Below, one piece after another: positions 58,001 through 64,000 of a DNA stretch of 64,000 nucleotides. The notes below the pieces were generated by a model. It saw only the letters and a program-made list of their open reading frames with translations, was not told the origin of the DNA and made no database searches. The translations under genes and the position numbers were made by a program. The stretch is from positions 62,001 to 126,000 of the forward strand of contig CAKZOB010000042.1 in the NCBI GenBank assembly GCA_937135955.1. The letters run 5' to 3'. The stretch is from an uncultured Anaerolineales bacterium (GTDB taxonomy: Bacteria; Chloroflexota; Anaerolineae; Aggregatilineales; Aggregatilineaceae). Each line of letters opens with the position of its first letter. Positions within the stretch are counted from its first letter, which is position 1.

Positions 58001-59463
58001 AGCGCCACGCCGAACAGGGCGTAGTCGGTCAATTCGCTGGCATCGAAGACGAGCAGCAGCGTCGCGGTCGTCGCCACGAAGAGCGCCGCCCATTGCGCCA
58101 GCCCGCCCCAGATGATGCCGATCACCAGCAGCGCCCACAGTGCGCCCACTGCCGCGCCGATGCTCCCCACGCCCTGGCCGCGCACCCGACCGCGCGCCCG
58201 CGCCCGCGCTGCCCTGGCTGCGACGTAGATCGCCAGCGCGATCACCGCATAGACCAGGCTCGCCGCGCCCTGCGCCAGCAGATCGGCGGTCAGGGTGAAG
58301 TCGCGCCGCGCTGCCAGGTCAGTCAGCCCCCATCCCACCAGGTGAAGGAGCGAGGCGATGACACCGGCCAGCGCGGGCAACCACTCGCGCCCTGTGCGAA
58401 TGCTCAGCGTCCACAGGATGGCGTAGGCCAGCAGCGCGAGGCCGCCCAGCGCCAGCAGGCCCAGGATGGGGTAGCCATGCGCGCCCGTTTCCCACATCAC
58501 ACCGCCGAACCATACCAGCGTGTAAAGCAGCGGCAGCGGCCCCTGTCGCCAGCCCGCCCCGTCCAGGGCGCGGACAGCGCAGTAAAGCGCCAGCGTCACC
58601 CAAAAGGTGGTGAAGGCGTCCACCGTCCAGAAGTGCGACTGCTGCACCGGAAAGGCCGCCACGCCGTAGAGCGCCGCCGCCAGCAGCCCCGTCCAGGGGC
58701 CGTAGAGCCGCCGTCCGATCAGGAAGATCACCAGCACGGTCAACCAATCGGCCACGGCAGAGACCGTCCGCCCGGCCAGTTGTGCGCCGCCGTACTCTTC
58801 CCAGTGACGGGTTGGCGCGTAATCCACCACGCCGTCGCCGTCGAAGGCCTGTTGCAGAGCCAGGTAATCGCGCGAGAGTTGCGAGTGCGCCGCGCCTACC
58901 GCGTGCACAGTGAACAGGGGAAACTCGCCGTAGACGTACAGCCCCTTGCCGATGTTGTTGGGGTTCAGCGGCGAACACTCCGCGTCGAAATAGCCGCCGC
59001 GCCCCGCCCCCCAGACGGAGTCCGCCGCCGGATAGCGCTGCTCACAGCGGGCGCGGTGCGCCTCTTGTTCGGCAAGCGAGCGATCGGTGAACTGCAACGG
59101 CCCGCCGAGCAGGCTCACCACATCGGTCAGGAAGCGCTCGTCGGGGTGCAGGTGTGTGTAATCGTCCCAGTTCTGCGCGTCGAAACGCAACCAGGCCGCC
59201 ACGGCCAGCACCACCACCAGGAGAATATAGACCAGTCCCTCCCGCCGAGCAGTCCACGGCCAGCGCGGACGCGCAGCCCTGGCGCTGGCAGGCGCTTCTC
59301 CCTGGCTTCTCTCTGGCGCGAGTGTCTCGGCGGGCAGCGCCTCGACTGTCGGCACGGGAGGCCATTCTTGCGGTGGATCGGGCATGGGGCCGGGTGCAGC
59401 ACTCTCCCCGGCCAGCTCTGGTTCGTGAGTCTCAGGATCGGGATACACAGTCTCGTCGGTCAA
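52093..59463 (-). CDS. GT-C module fused to DUF2298, with in-frame repeat insertions
   Basis: A 2456-residue protein. A cytoplasmic Pro-rich N-terminus (about 1-70) leads to a GT-C-like membrane domain (about 75-830) with the acidic loop HLHPDERFLTDVV near residue 110. A large extracytoplasmic beta-rich region (about 850-1370) precedes a complete DUF2298 domain (about 1390-2456) with GGEKPMDFAYFNAVLRST, then FSGGYINYYYFGYVIVG, and the end domain YDIEYIVVGTLERAF. Residues ~708-775 are encoded by palindromic repeats (57139-57232 and 57288-57341) that keep the frame open. The start is TTG at 59463; a GTG at residue 6 and an ATG at residue 27 are alternatives. Likely a bifunctional lipid-linked-sugar enzyme, unproven. 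Confidence 0.85.
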   Translation of the reverse strand: MTDETVYPDPETHEPELAGESAAPGPMPDPPQEWPPVPTVEALPAETLAPERSQGEAPASARAARPRWPWTARREGLVYILLVVVLAVAAWLRFDAQNWDDYTHLHPDERFLTDVVSLLGGPLQFTDRSLAEQEAHRARCEQRYPAADSVWGAGRGGYFDAECSPLNPNNIGKGLYVYGEFPLFTVHAVGAAHSQLSRDYLALQQAFDGDGVVDYAPTRHWEEYGGAQLAGRTVSAVADWLTVLVIFLIGRRLYGPWTGLLAAALYGVAAFPVQQSHFWTVDAFTTFWVTLALYCAVRALDGAGWRQGPLPLLYTLVWFGGVMWETGAHGYPILGLLALGGLALLAYAILWTLSIRTGREWLPALAGVIASLLHLVGWGLTDLAARRDFTLTADLLAQGAASLVYAVIALAIYVAARAARARARGRVRGQGVGSIGAAVGALWALLVIGIIWGGLAQWAALFVATTATLLLVFDASELTDYALFGVALGGAVASRINVAPLALVIAVAAGLRALPALDAALHRTLRSRVIGVALSGLLTAAVISFVVFRLLQPHAFLGPGIFGLKFNPGWREDIAEAAHLTSGDWDGPPDHQWASRIPYFYPWRNIVLWGFGLPLGLVAWAGWAWAGLSIVRARRGWTRHALPFVWVLVLFGWLGGRWVTTMRYFLPIYPALALFGAWALLALLSTARHVGWAGRVASLSDNLAAPGLPHPRSALTRLVALPPFMVQGRTGIGEYLEQEADPNFTSPRLGANAPRGPLSDAERGEAARSEAGGEVNQLASEPASPASLAVPHEDRLSRPALRRLAIGGSWALLAVVLGYTALYGFAFHNIHRHQLTRVAASRWFQETVPGDFGLWVEADDGTRQLINIGRGYVAAPPAITPLAEGESIEATFTVSAAAYLTRITLNRLFDPHQTPEPETVRVRLYRNDPALGRQLLFERTLYADFGADVSPYGLAYTVEPVDQVLLAPTTDPAASYALEVTALQGAVTLVREVVDDNGPVFSNAMVEVTLVSDGMPFSFDLDFEASPLLRGHGDDIPETPTHWNVGGSDTLQVTVPIDGVIRQLDISHLGDPLRDDGEEAVRFTLTAPDGTQVSAEVRGDFNAGADPLGLPRKVIFDPPLRVRRADALGQPQTLTLTVEALDPIYTSGPVIAWEGDWDDPVPWTVCPLPGDVVYRDDLPSGLSAHDCPALNMYGGYYQGIKLWMVSEDTDDKITAMMTALDQADYLVITSNRFYDSLSRIPWRWPMTLTYYEALFDGRLGFELVRQFESPPTLGPFRIRDQVTPLDDLPDWVNEHWEAEEAFHVYDHPIVLVFRKTDTYSSEQVRALLESVTIRPVRSAMPGYVADPEPVGVVTWRAEEATKAPTMLHFDKETWEVQREGGTWRDLFDRDSLLNRSQVLAVIVWWALMVLAGWAAWPLLFVALPALPDRAYPAAKIAAWVIVAWAAWALGTLKLRAWSRLGIAVLLVALAALSVVAIWRRRAQFRRYVRANWRFLVAMEALTLALFLAFLGVRLTNPDLWHGSFGGEKPMDFAYFNAVLRSTVFPPLDPWFSGGYINYYYFGYVIVGAPVKLLGIVPSVAYNLIIPTLFAMTGVGVFSIAYNWVRARSVRPGQIEGATDWRVYNDTFEAEEAAASEEPLREVPFEEVRAPRGNAWLAGLLALALAVILGNLGTLHVFVTNVAKLDGWGQQPLYHQVRQQEIEAQRERLYEQFYAEESRKFRDRYGREPSSASDTLIVTMLTQRRVDEYIEDYANHPPLLRLWEYELGNLRRQIGAFFSGLGKVLDGQPLPMHTHRWYWGPTRIISELPNNAGKGAIAEMPYFTFLYGDLHAHMIAFPVTLLVIVWLLAEIIGAGHGLRTWWEAGLGLGLGALAVGVLRPTNSWDWITYLLLSVAGLTFVAWLGARRSRRDLSPPAFARRLWDWVRPGRARELRVVLLVVPVALAARIGFYAVQRIRAGQQVERGLRPGEMPIVPSLGLGSALLWAGVALAVVVALYILALIVAHTRPDRRLLWAWMGRVVLFVALTFVVGLPFTSYFATAYQSVKPWEDETTPLWAYLYIHGTFIFLVISFLVWQTARWLRAVRVQALEGLAVPVVVVGVGLLAVTLGGVVYGVREAAVAQLVVPLIAWATLLFFLPRQSALLRAVYALTVLALAISLGVELLVLDGDIGRQNTVFKFYLQVWFMLSIVGGVSLAWLLRSTWRWHPALRALWQGGLAVLLSVAALYPILATHARALDRFNKDETPLTLDGMEYMKYAVHGESGLVFRLDGDYDLIRWFQEHVDGTPVVMEAHLFPSEYHWGGRISIYTGLPTMLGWRFHQIQQHSLPDMNLLVQTRENNAAAFYSLGGMEGIRAALRLIDHYDIEYIVVGTLERAFYGDIQRDPATGVPTAGHAEGLAKFDTMVAMGLLTLEYSADRCLDVSIRDVALCPVEQRYADKIYRVVPGTTLGEPVVQAR
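57139..57232 (-). repeat. Palindromic repeat, family B, inside the coding sequence
   Basis: 94 bp with terminal TACCTCACCCC/GGGGGTGAGGTC arms and a central GGCCCCCTCTCCGACGCGGA hairpin, about 80 percent similar by eye to the intergenic element at 51907-52011. It lies within codons about 744-775 and is read as TSPRLGANAPRGPLSDAERG and the following residues GEAARSEAGGEVN, with no stop. Confidence 0.85.
57288..57341 (-). repeat. Palindromic repeat, family B, half copy inside the coding sequence
   Basis: The left half of the same element (TACCTCATCCCCGCTCGGCG... to CCTCCATTTATGG) encodes LPHPRSALTRLVALPPFM at about residues 708-725. It breaks off at the element's centre. It is 55 bases upstream, in gene order, of the complete copy. 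Confidence 0.8.
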
Positions 59464-59559
59464 GAAACGTCTCTCGCGTCAGAAAAGTACAGGCTGCCAC
59501 GTGCCGGACAAGCCCTAAGACTCTACACATCCGGATCGGCAGTTCCTCACCCCGGCAGG

Positions 59560-62500
59560 TCACTGCAACACGCCGGCCCACACCTTGTAGATGTAGAATT
59601 CGTCCTGGGCATACACGCCCGGCTCCATCTCCTGGTTGTAACGGTAGACGATGGTCTCGCCACCAGGAAACAGACGGGTCAGCGCTTCGGCGGTCGCCGT
59701 GTCTGCCGGATGATACATGACAAACAGAGGCCTGGTCGGGTCGTAGGCGTAAGGGGTGCCAGCGCTGGCAGCGATAGCCAACACCAGGTCGTTTACACTC
59801 TCCACGCTATTCGGCCAGCGGATGTCGCCCGCCATCGTCCCCAGGATGCGGTGATCGAGCCAGTGCGGATAGGCGATCACATAGGCGTTGCCAAAGCTAC
59901 CTTCGCCATGCGCAAATTCGCGCAGGGGTTGGCTGATCTCGCGATAGGGCCGCCAGCTACGGCTATAACCGACGCGATAATCGGTGAAATAGTGCTCCCA
60001 TTCCGGCCCGATGCCGTGCCACAGCACCAACCCCAGCATAGCGACCCCTGCCAGCCGTCCAACGTTGATACGCCTGCCCCATTCGACCTGACTCAGCCGC
60101 CAGCCGAGCACTCCCAGAGGCAGCGCGGCGAACATGAACGCCGCCGGCAGCGTGCCACTGGAACGGGTAAAACTGGGATTCTCGATGGGATAGGCCAGCG
60201 TGAGCGCGGTCGGCAGCAACATGATCAGAATCGTCGCCGGTAGCAGCCACAACACCGGATCGCGCCGCCGCACCAGCCATATGCCCCATATCACCAACCC
60301 CAGCGCCGCCAGCCCGCCCAACGTCGGGCCGAGGGCCGGTGCCTTGCGGGCATTGTTGATCCAGGCGACATCGCCTTCCCAGTGAAACATGCGCAGCGCA
60401 TCGGCGTAGTTGCTGAAGAACACATCGCGCTGCTGCCACAGGCGTTCGATCTGCTCGCTCAAAGACGGCTGATAGGCTATCTGTTTTCCGCTCTCGTCTG
60501 TGCGTACAAAAGCCCTATCGCCGAACATCCGCCCGCGCGTGCGGTTCCAGAACTCCGCCTCGTGCAGGCGGCTGTAGTGGTACATGGGCAGATAGAGCGC
60601 CAACACCATCACCGCAGCGATGAACAGGCCACTGCCCCACGCCAGCAGGCGGTTTTCGCGCCGGTGCCCGAAGGCCAGCACCAGCCAGGCCAGCCAGCCC
60701 ATCGCCAACACCGGCAAATACAGCGCGATCCCCTCGCCCAGGTCGCGCGCCGACGGATCATCCGACGCTTCGAGCACGGTGCCAGCGTAGGCCAGGGCCA
60801 GCAGTGGGACAAATGCCAGCGCAGCCAACCCCGCCGCCTCTCCGATCATCCGCCAGCGCCCGCGCGCCGCCCATAGCACTCCGGGCACGGCCAGCGCCAG
60901 CCCCGCCAACACCAGCGCGGGCAACATGCGGTTGGCCTGGTAGAAGTAGACGCCCGCGCCCAGGACAATCCCCAGCGCCAGGAAATCGCCGGTGCGGGCA
61001 TAGCGGATGACCCGCGCCAACAGCCCGATGACCAGCGCCGTCGTCAGCGGCGTCAGGACGATGCGCAATCCCAGTCGCGACAACATGACGTGCCAGCTAC
61101 TGATCGCCACCAGTCCAGCCAGCGTCACCCCCACCCAGTGACCCAGTTGCCGGTCGCCTGGCGTCTCGGTGCCGATCACCTGGCGGGCCATCCACCACAG
61201 CGCGGGCAGGGTGAGCAACCCTTCGAGAATGGTCGCCAGTTTGAGCGCAGTGAAGTTGAAGCCAACCCCCAGCGGCCCGGCGATGAGCGCCACCAGATAC
61301 ATCTGGAAGGCCTCGCGCCCGCCATTATTGGGGAAGAACACTGCGTAATAGCCATCGTGCACCCTCAGCGCGTCGAGCAGCTTCTCGATGTGATCGCTGG
61401 TCATCTCCGGCGGCGTCGAATCCAGCGCGTGCAGCCGGAAGATCGCGCCCAGCGCCACGACCGCCAGCAGCACCACGCCCGGCCAGCCGAGCAGCTCCCG
61501 CCAGCGCAGGCGCGGCAGACTGACAGCGCGCCAGCGCACGCCCCGCGCCACAATTGCCCCCCACAGAGCAACGCTCAGCGCCCAGGCCAGCACGCCCCGT
61601 CCGGTCAGCACGACGTCGGTCACACGCCCCAGGGCATCGCGTGAGACGTTCCAGCGGATGGTGAGCAGCGAGAGGGCCATCGCCGGGACGATCAATGCCA
61701 GCCGCGGCCAGGCCAACGGGACTGCGCGGGGGACTTCCGCGGGTTGCGCCGCGCGAAGCGCCGAACGTACCACATAGACCCCACCGGTCGAATCAGAGGG
61801 CGGGCCGTCTTCGGCCCGCTCGACCGGCGGCGTCATCCCCAGCAGCACCGCGCCCCACAACGCCAGGGCCAGCGCGATCCACAGGATCGCACCGATCAGG
61901 CCGCCCAGGCCCAGCAAAGCCAGCATCAGCCCAAACGCCGCCGCGACCAGCCCTCCGGCCCCCCACAGATGAGGCAGGTCATGGGCATGAAAACGCGCCC
62001 ACAGTCGCCGGTTCAGCGCGGGCAGGCGCGCCGCCCACCAGCCCCGCGCTTCCCACAGCTCAACGCTCACCCACAGCACCCCCGCCAGCACCAGCCAGAT
62101 TTCCGCCCCATCCGGATCGCGGCGAAGGCGCAGGGTCGGGTTGCTGGCCGCCTTGTAGAGCGCCGTCCCACCGCGCAGCGCCAGCAACAGCGCGAGGATC
62201 GCCGCAGTCAGCCAGACCGCCGCCCGGCGCAGCGCTGCGCGCGCGTCTGCAGAGATACTCTGCGACGGCGCAGGCTCTGGCCCGGCGGCTACTGTAATCT
62301 CCTCTAGGGAAGAAATCTGCGGCCCGGCCTTGATGGAAACGGGCCGTTCATCCACAGGACGCGCGGGAGCGTGCGGATCGCGCGTGAGCACCTGCCACAT
62401 CAGACGCGCCGTCTGCCGCGGCTGCCAGATCAGATAGGCCAGCGCCTGCGCCAGCGTCAGGTCTTCGAAGACGACCGCCCGCTCCGCGGGCAGTTGCTCG

Positions 62501-62571
62501 TGGCTATCCCCCCCGCTGACGGGCATTTCATCGGGCTGCGCTGCCTGGAAATCGGCAAATTGGTCGTTCAT
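59560..62571 (-). CDS. GT39-like polytopic membrane protein
   Basis: A 1003-residue protein. A cytoplasmic N-terminus of about 115 residues, including an amphipathic LTLAQALAYLIWQPRQTARL, is followed by a first helix cluster (about 120-350) and then a second set of helices. The acidic loop DSTPPEMTSDHIEKLLDALR is near residue 385, after a helix, the expected place for a GT39-type catalytic acidic residue. The C-terminal ~130 residues form an extracytoplasmic domain with AYPHWLDHRILGTMAGDIRW. ATG 62571 was chosen; a TTG three codons upstream is less likely. Probably transfers sugar from a lipid-phosphate donor; acceptor unknown. Confidence 0.82.
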   Translation of the reverse strand: MNDQFADFQAAQPDEMPVSGGDSHEQLPAERAVVFEDLTLAQALAYLIWQPRQTARLMWQVLTRDPHAPARPVDERPVSIKAGPQISSLEEITVAAGPEPAPSQSISADARAALRRAAVWLTAAILALLLALRGGTALYKAASNPTLRLRRDPDGAEIWLVLAGVLWVSVELWEARGWWAARLPALNRRLWARFHAHDLPHLWGAGGLVAAAFGLMLALLGLGGLIGAILWIALALALWGAVLLGMTPPVERAEDGPPSDSTGGVYVVRSALRAAQPAEVPRAVPLAWPRLALIVPAMALSLLTIRWNVSRDALGRVTDVVLTGRGVLAWALSVALWGAIVARGVRWRAVSLPRLRWRELLGWPGVVLLAVVALGAIFRLHALDSTPPEMTSDHIEKLLDALRVHDGYYAVFFPNNGGREAFQMYLVALIAGPLGVGFNFTALKLATILEGLLTLPALWWMARQVIGTETPGDRQLGHWVGVTLAGLVAISSWHVMLSRLGLRIVLTPLTTALVIGLLARVIRYARTGDFLALGIVLGAGVYFYQANRMLPALVLAGLALAVPGVLWAARGRWRMIGEAAGLAALAFVPLLALAYAGTVLEASDDPSARDLGEGIALYLPVLAMGWLAWLVLAFGHRRENRLLAWGSGLFIAAVMVLALYLPMYHYSRLHEAEFWNRTRGRMFGDRAFVRTDESGKQIAYQPSLSEQIERLWQQRDVFFSNYADALRMFHWEGDVAWINNARKAPALGPTLGGLAALGLVIWGIWLVRRRDPVLWLLPATILIMLLPTALTLAYPIENPSFTRSSGTLPAAFMFAALPLGVLGWRLSQVEWGRRINVGRLAGVAMLGLVLWHGIGPEWEHYFTDYRVGYSRSWRPYREISQPLREFAHGEGSFGNAYVIAYPHWLDHRILGTMAGDIRWPNSVESVNDLVLAIAASAGTPYAYDPTRPLFVMYHPADTATAEALTRLFPGGETIVYRYNQEMEPGVYAQDEFYIYKVWAGVLQ

Positions 62572-62593
62572 CGTCCCCAAGCGCTTCCCTACC

Positions 62594-63445
62594 TCAGGCG
62601 GGCTTACGCCCCTTGATCGCCAGATTGACCGTGCTGCGGCCCGGCGGCTCGTCGAGTTTGTTAGGCCGGTCGAACAGGTTCAGCACGGCGATCCCCAGGT
62701 TGATCGGGTTGAGCAGGCTACCACGATTTTTGTCGAAGGCCGTGCGGTCGGCAGCCACCGCCAGCGATTCTGGCAACAAGCCCGATTCCAGCAAGGGCTT
62801 GCCCAGGCCATAGACCAGGTTGTGAATGAAAGGAAAGCTGTAGTGCGTGAACGAGCGCTCGGCTTCCACTGCGAAGCCCGCTTCTTCCACCACCGCCCGT
62901 AACTGTTCGCGCCGGTAGAGCCGCACATGGTTGGCCCAGATGCCCGCCAGCGGCCCACGCTGGATGTGCGTATGGAAGACACGTTCCAGCGTCCAGTTGA
63001 TCGGGTCCCACAGGAAGGGATAGTTGGCGTGCGGCACGGTGATCGCCACCACACCGCCCGGCTTCAGCACACGCCACACCTCGCGCAGCCCGGCCAGGTC
63101 GTCCTCGATGTGCTCCAGGATTTCCGAGAGGATCACGCCGTCGAAATAGTCATCGGGAAAGGGCAGCGCGTAGATGTTCCCGCGCGTCAGGGTGATGCCA
63201 GGCAGATGCCCGACGTTGCGCTGTGCCTTGCGGATGATCTCCGCGTCCAGTTCCAGGCCCACCAGCGCGCACCGGCTGACGTAGCGGTACATGTTCAGGT
63301 AGAAACCGCGCCCACAGGCACAGTCCAGGATGCGCGCATCGTCGGCGGGCGGCACCCACTCGAAGATCGTCTGCACCCGCTTCTTGAAGGCCATGTCGGC
63401 CTCGTTGCGGGTCATATGCCGGATCAGATCAGGATCGACCGTCAT
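62594..63445 (-). CDS. Class I SAM-dependent methyltransferase
   Basis: A 283-residue methyltransferase. Motif I is ILDCACGRGFYLNMYR, motif II CALVGLELDAEIIRKAQ, and post-motif ILEHIEDDLAGLREVWRVLK followed by PGGVVAITVPH. The C-terminal ~110 residues carry an FTHYSFPFIHNLVYGLG segment seen in methyltransferases near glycan gene clusters. The ATG is in a TGATG overlap with the upstream glycosyltransferase stop, with GGGGTGG before it. A glycan or lipid acceptor is likely from context. Confidence 0.85.
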   Translation of the reverse strand: MTVDPDLIRHMTRNEADMAFKKRVQTIFEWVPPADDARILDCACGRGFYLNMYRYVSRCALVGLELDAEIIRKAQRNVGHLPGITLTRGNIYALPFPDDYFDGVILSEILEHIEDDLAGLREVWRVLKPGGVVAITVPHANYPFLWDPINWTLERVFHTHIQRGPLAGIWANHVRLYRREQLRAVVEEAGFAVEAERSFTHYSFPFIHNLVYGLGKPLLESGLLPESLAVAADRTAFDKNRGSLLNPINLGIAVLNLFDRPNKLDEPPGRSTVNLAIKGRKPA

Positions 63446-64000
63446 CACTTCCACCCCGGAATGGTCGCAGCGCGGCGCAGGTGTTTTTCATAGCGATTGA
63501 CCGTCTCCTCCAGGCTGAAGGCGCGCGCGATGACCTCGCGCGGCTTGACGTAGCGCTCGCGGTGTTGCAGGATGTCCACCACCGCTTCGCCGATGGCCCG
63601 CCAGTCACCACGCGGGACGATCGCGCCCATGCCTGTCACCGTGACGGGCACGCGCCCGCCGGGCGTATCGGTCATCACGACGGGCGTGCCGCACAGCATC
63701 GCCTCCACCTGCACCAGCGCGAAACACTCGGTATCGCTGGGCATCACCAGCACATCGCAGGCGGCATAGAAGTTGGCCATCGCCTGCATACTGCTCAGTT
63801 GCCCCAGGAAGATAAGCTGATCGCGGTAGCGCTGCACCAGCGCCTGATTGCGTTCCCAGGTGTCTTCGTAGCGAATGTCGTATTCGCCAGCGAAGACAAT
63901 GCGCGTCTGCGGGAAAGTCTGATTGATCACTTCCAGGGCGCGGATGAGCAGATCGGGCCGCTTTTCCTGCACAAAGCGCCCCGCATAGCCGATCACCGGA
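63445..64000 (-). CDS. GT4-family glycosyltransferase, 5' partial
   Basis: The C-terminal donor-binding domain of a GT-B glycosyltransferase; the gene continues past the window edge. About 184 residues are visible. Family landmarks are GYAGRFVQEKRPDLLIRALE, YAACDVLVMPSDTECFALVQ and the EX7E motif (E-C-F-A-L-V-Q-V-E) followed by AMLCGTPVVMTDTPGGRVPV. Such enzymes use nucleotide sugars in the cytoplasm. It is translationally coupled to the methyltransferase gene and starts the visible run of envelope genes. Confidence 0.88.
   Translation of the reverse strand, partial: PVIGYAGRFVQEKRPDLLIRALEVINQTFPQTRIVFAGEYDIRYEDTWERNQALVQRYRDQLIFLGQLSSMQAMANFYAACDVLVMPSDTECFALVQVEAMLCGTPVVMTDTPGGRVPVTVTGMGAIVPRGDWRAIGEAVVDILQHRERYVKPREVIARAFSLEETVNRYEKHLRRAATIPGWK

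Overview
The window is high-GC bacterial DNA, almost all of it coding. It most likely comes from a Chloroflexota genome of the Anaerolineae type. Two rare families said to be centred on Chloroflexota and some archaea, the DUF2298 ('YYY') and TIGR03663 giant membrane proteins, occur together here. Short GC-rich palindromic repeats common in that phylum also occur, as do Sec, lipoprotein and LPXTG signals with Thr/Pro-rich linkers. No tRNA, rRNA, CRISPR array, insertion sequence or phage gene was seen. The lineage call is an inference from gene families, not from a marker gene search.

Layout, left to right. Positions 1-1104 hold the 3' end of a polytopic membrane protein. Positions 1095-6940 (minus) hold a complete seven-gene Mrp/Mnh cation/proton antiporter operon (A to G). 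A P-type Ca2+-like ATPase, a zinc-ribbon protein and a GNAT acetyltransferase follow (7327-11535, plus). A sugar ABC importer operon (14610-11607, minus) has two candidate promoters and a palindromic operator. Then come a DUF1385 membrane protein, a methyltransferase, ribF, era, a lipoprotein and an orphan tandem PstS-like binding protein (15174-22190).

Positions 22613-30098 (minus) hold the translation cluster nusA, ylxR, infB, an inserted epimerase-like gene, rbfA, nrnA and truB. It has a strong sigma-70 promoter and leader hairpin. rimP is not in front of nusA.

Positions 30325-64000 (minus) form an envelope region. It holds an immense LPXTG-anchored DUF11 repeat protein with eight near-identical modules carrying calcium-loop-like motifs. 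Upstream of it are a TIGR03663 membrane protein with a C-terminal NHL propeller, an anti-sigma/ECF sigma pair, and a GT-C-like membrane protein. Next are two DUF2298 proteins (one a 2456-residue fusion with a GT-C module), another GT-C-like protein, a methyltransferase and a GT4 glycosyltransferase. The arrangement suggests a surface glycan or surface-protein glycosylation system with its own ECF regulator; that is inference from context.

The most unusual observations are: palindromic repeat elements inserted in frame inside the 2456-residue protein; a 132-bp repeat whose internal hairpin is exactly inverted between copies; the eight-module DUF11 array with an apparent frameshift near its N-terminus; and the ECF pair embedded in the giant membrane-protein cluster.
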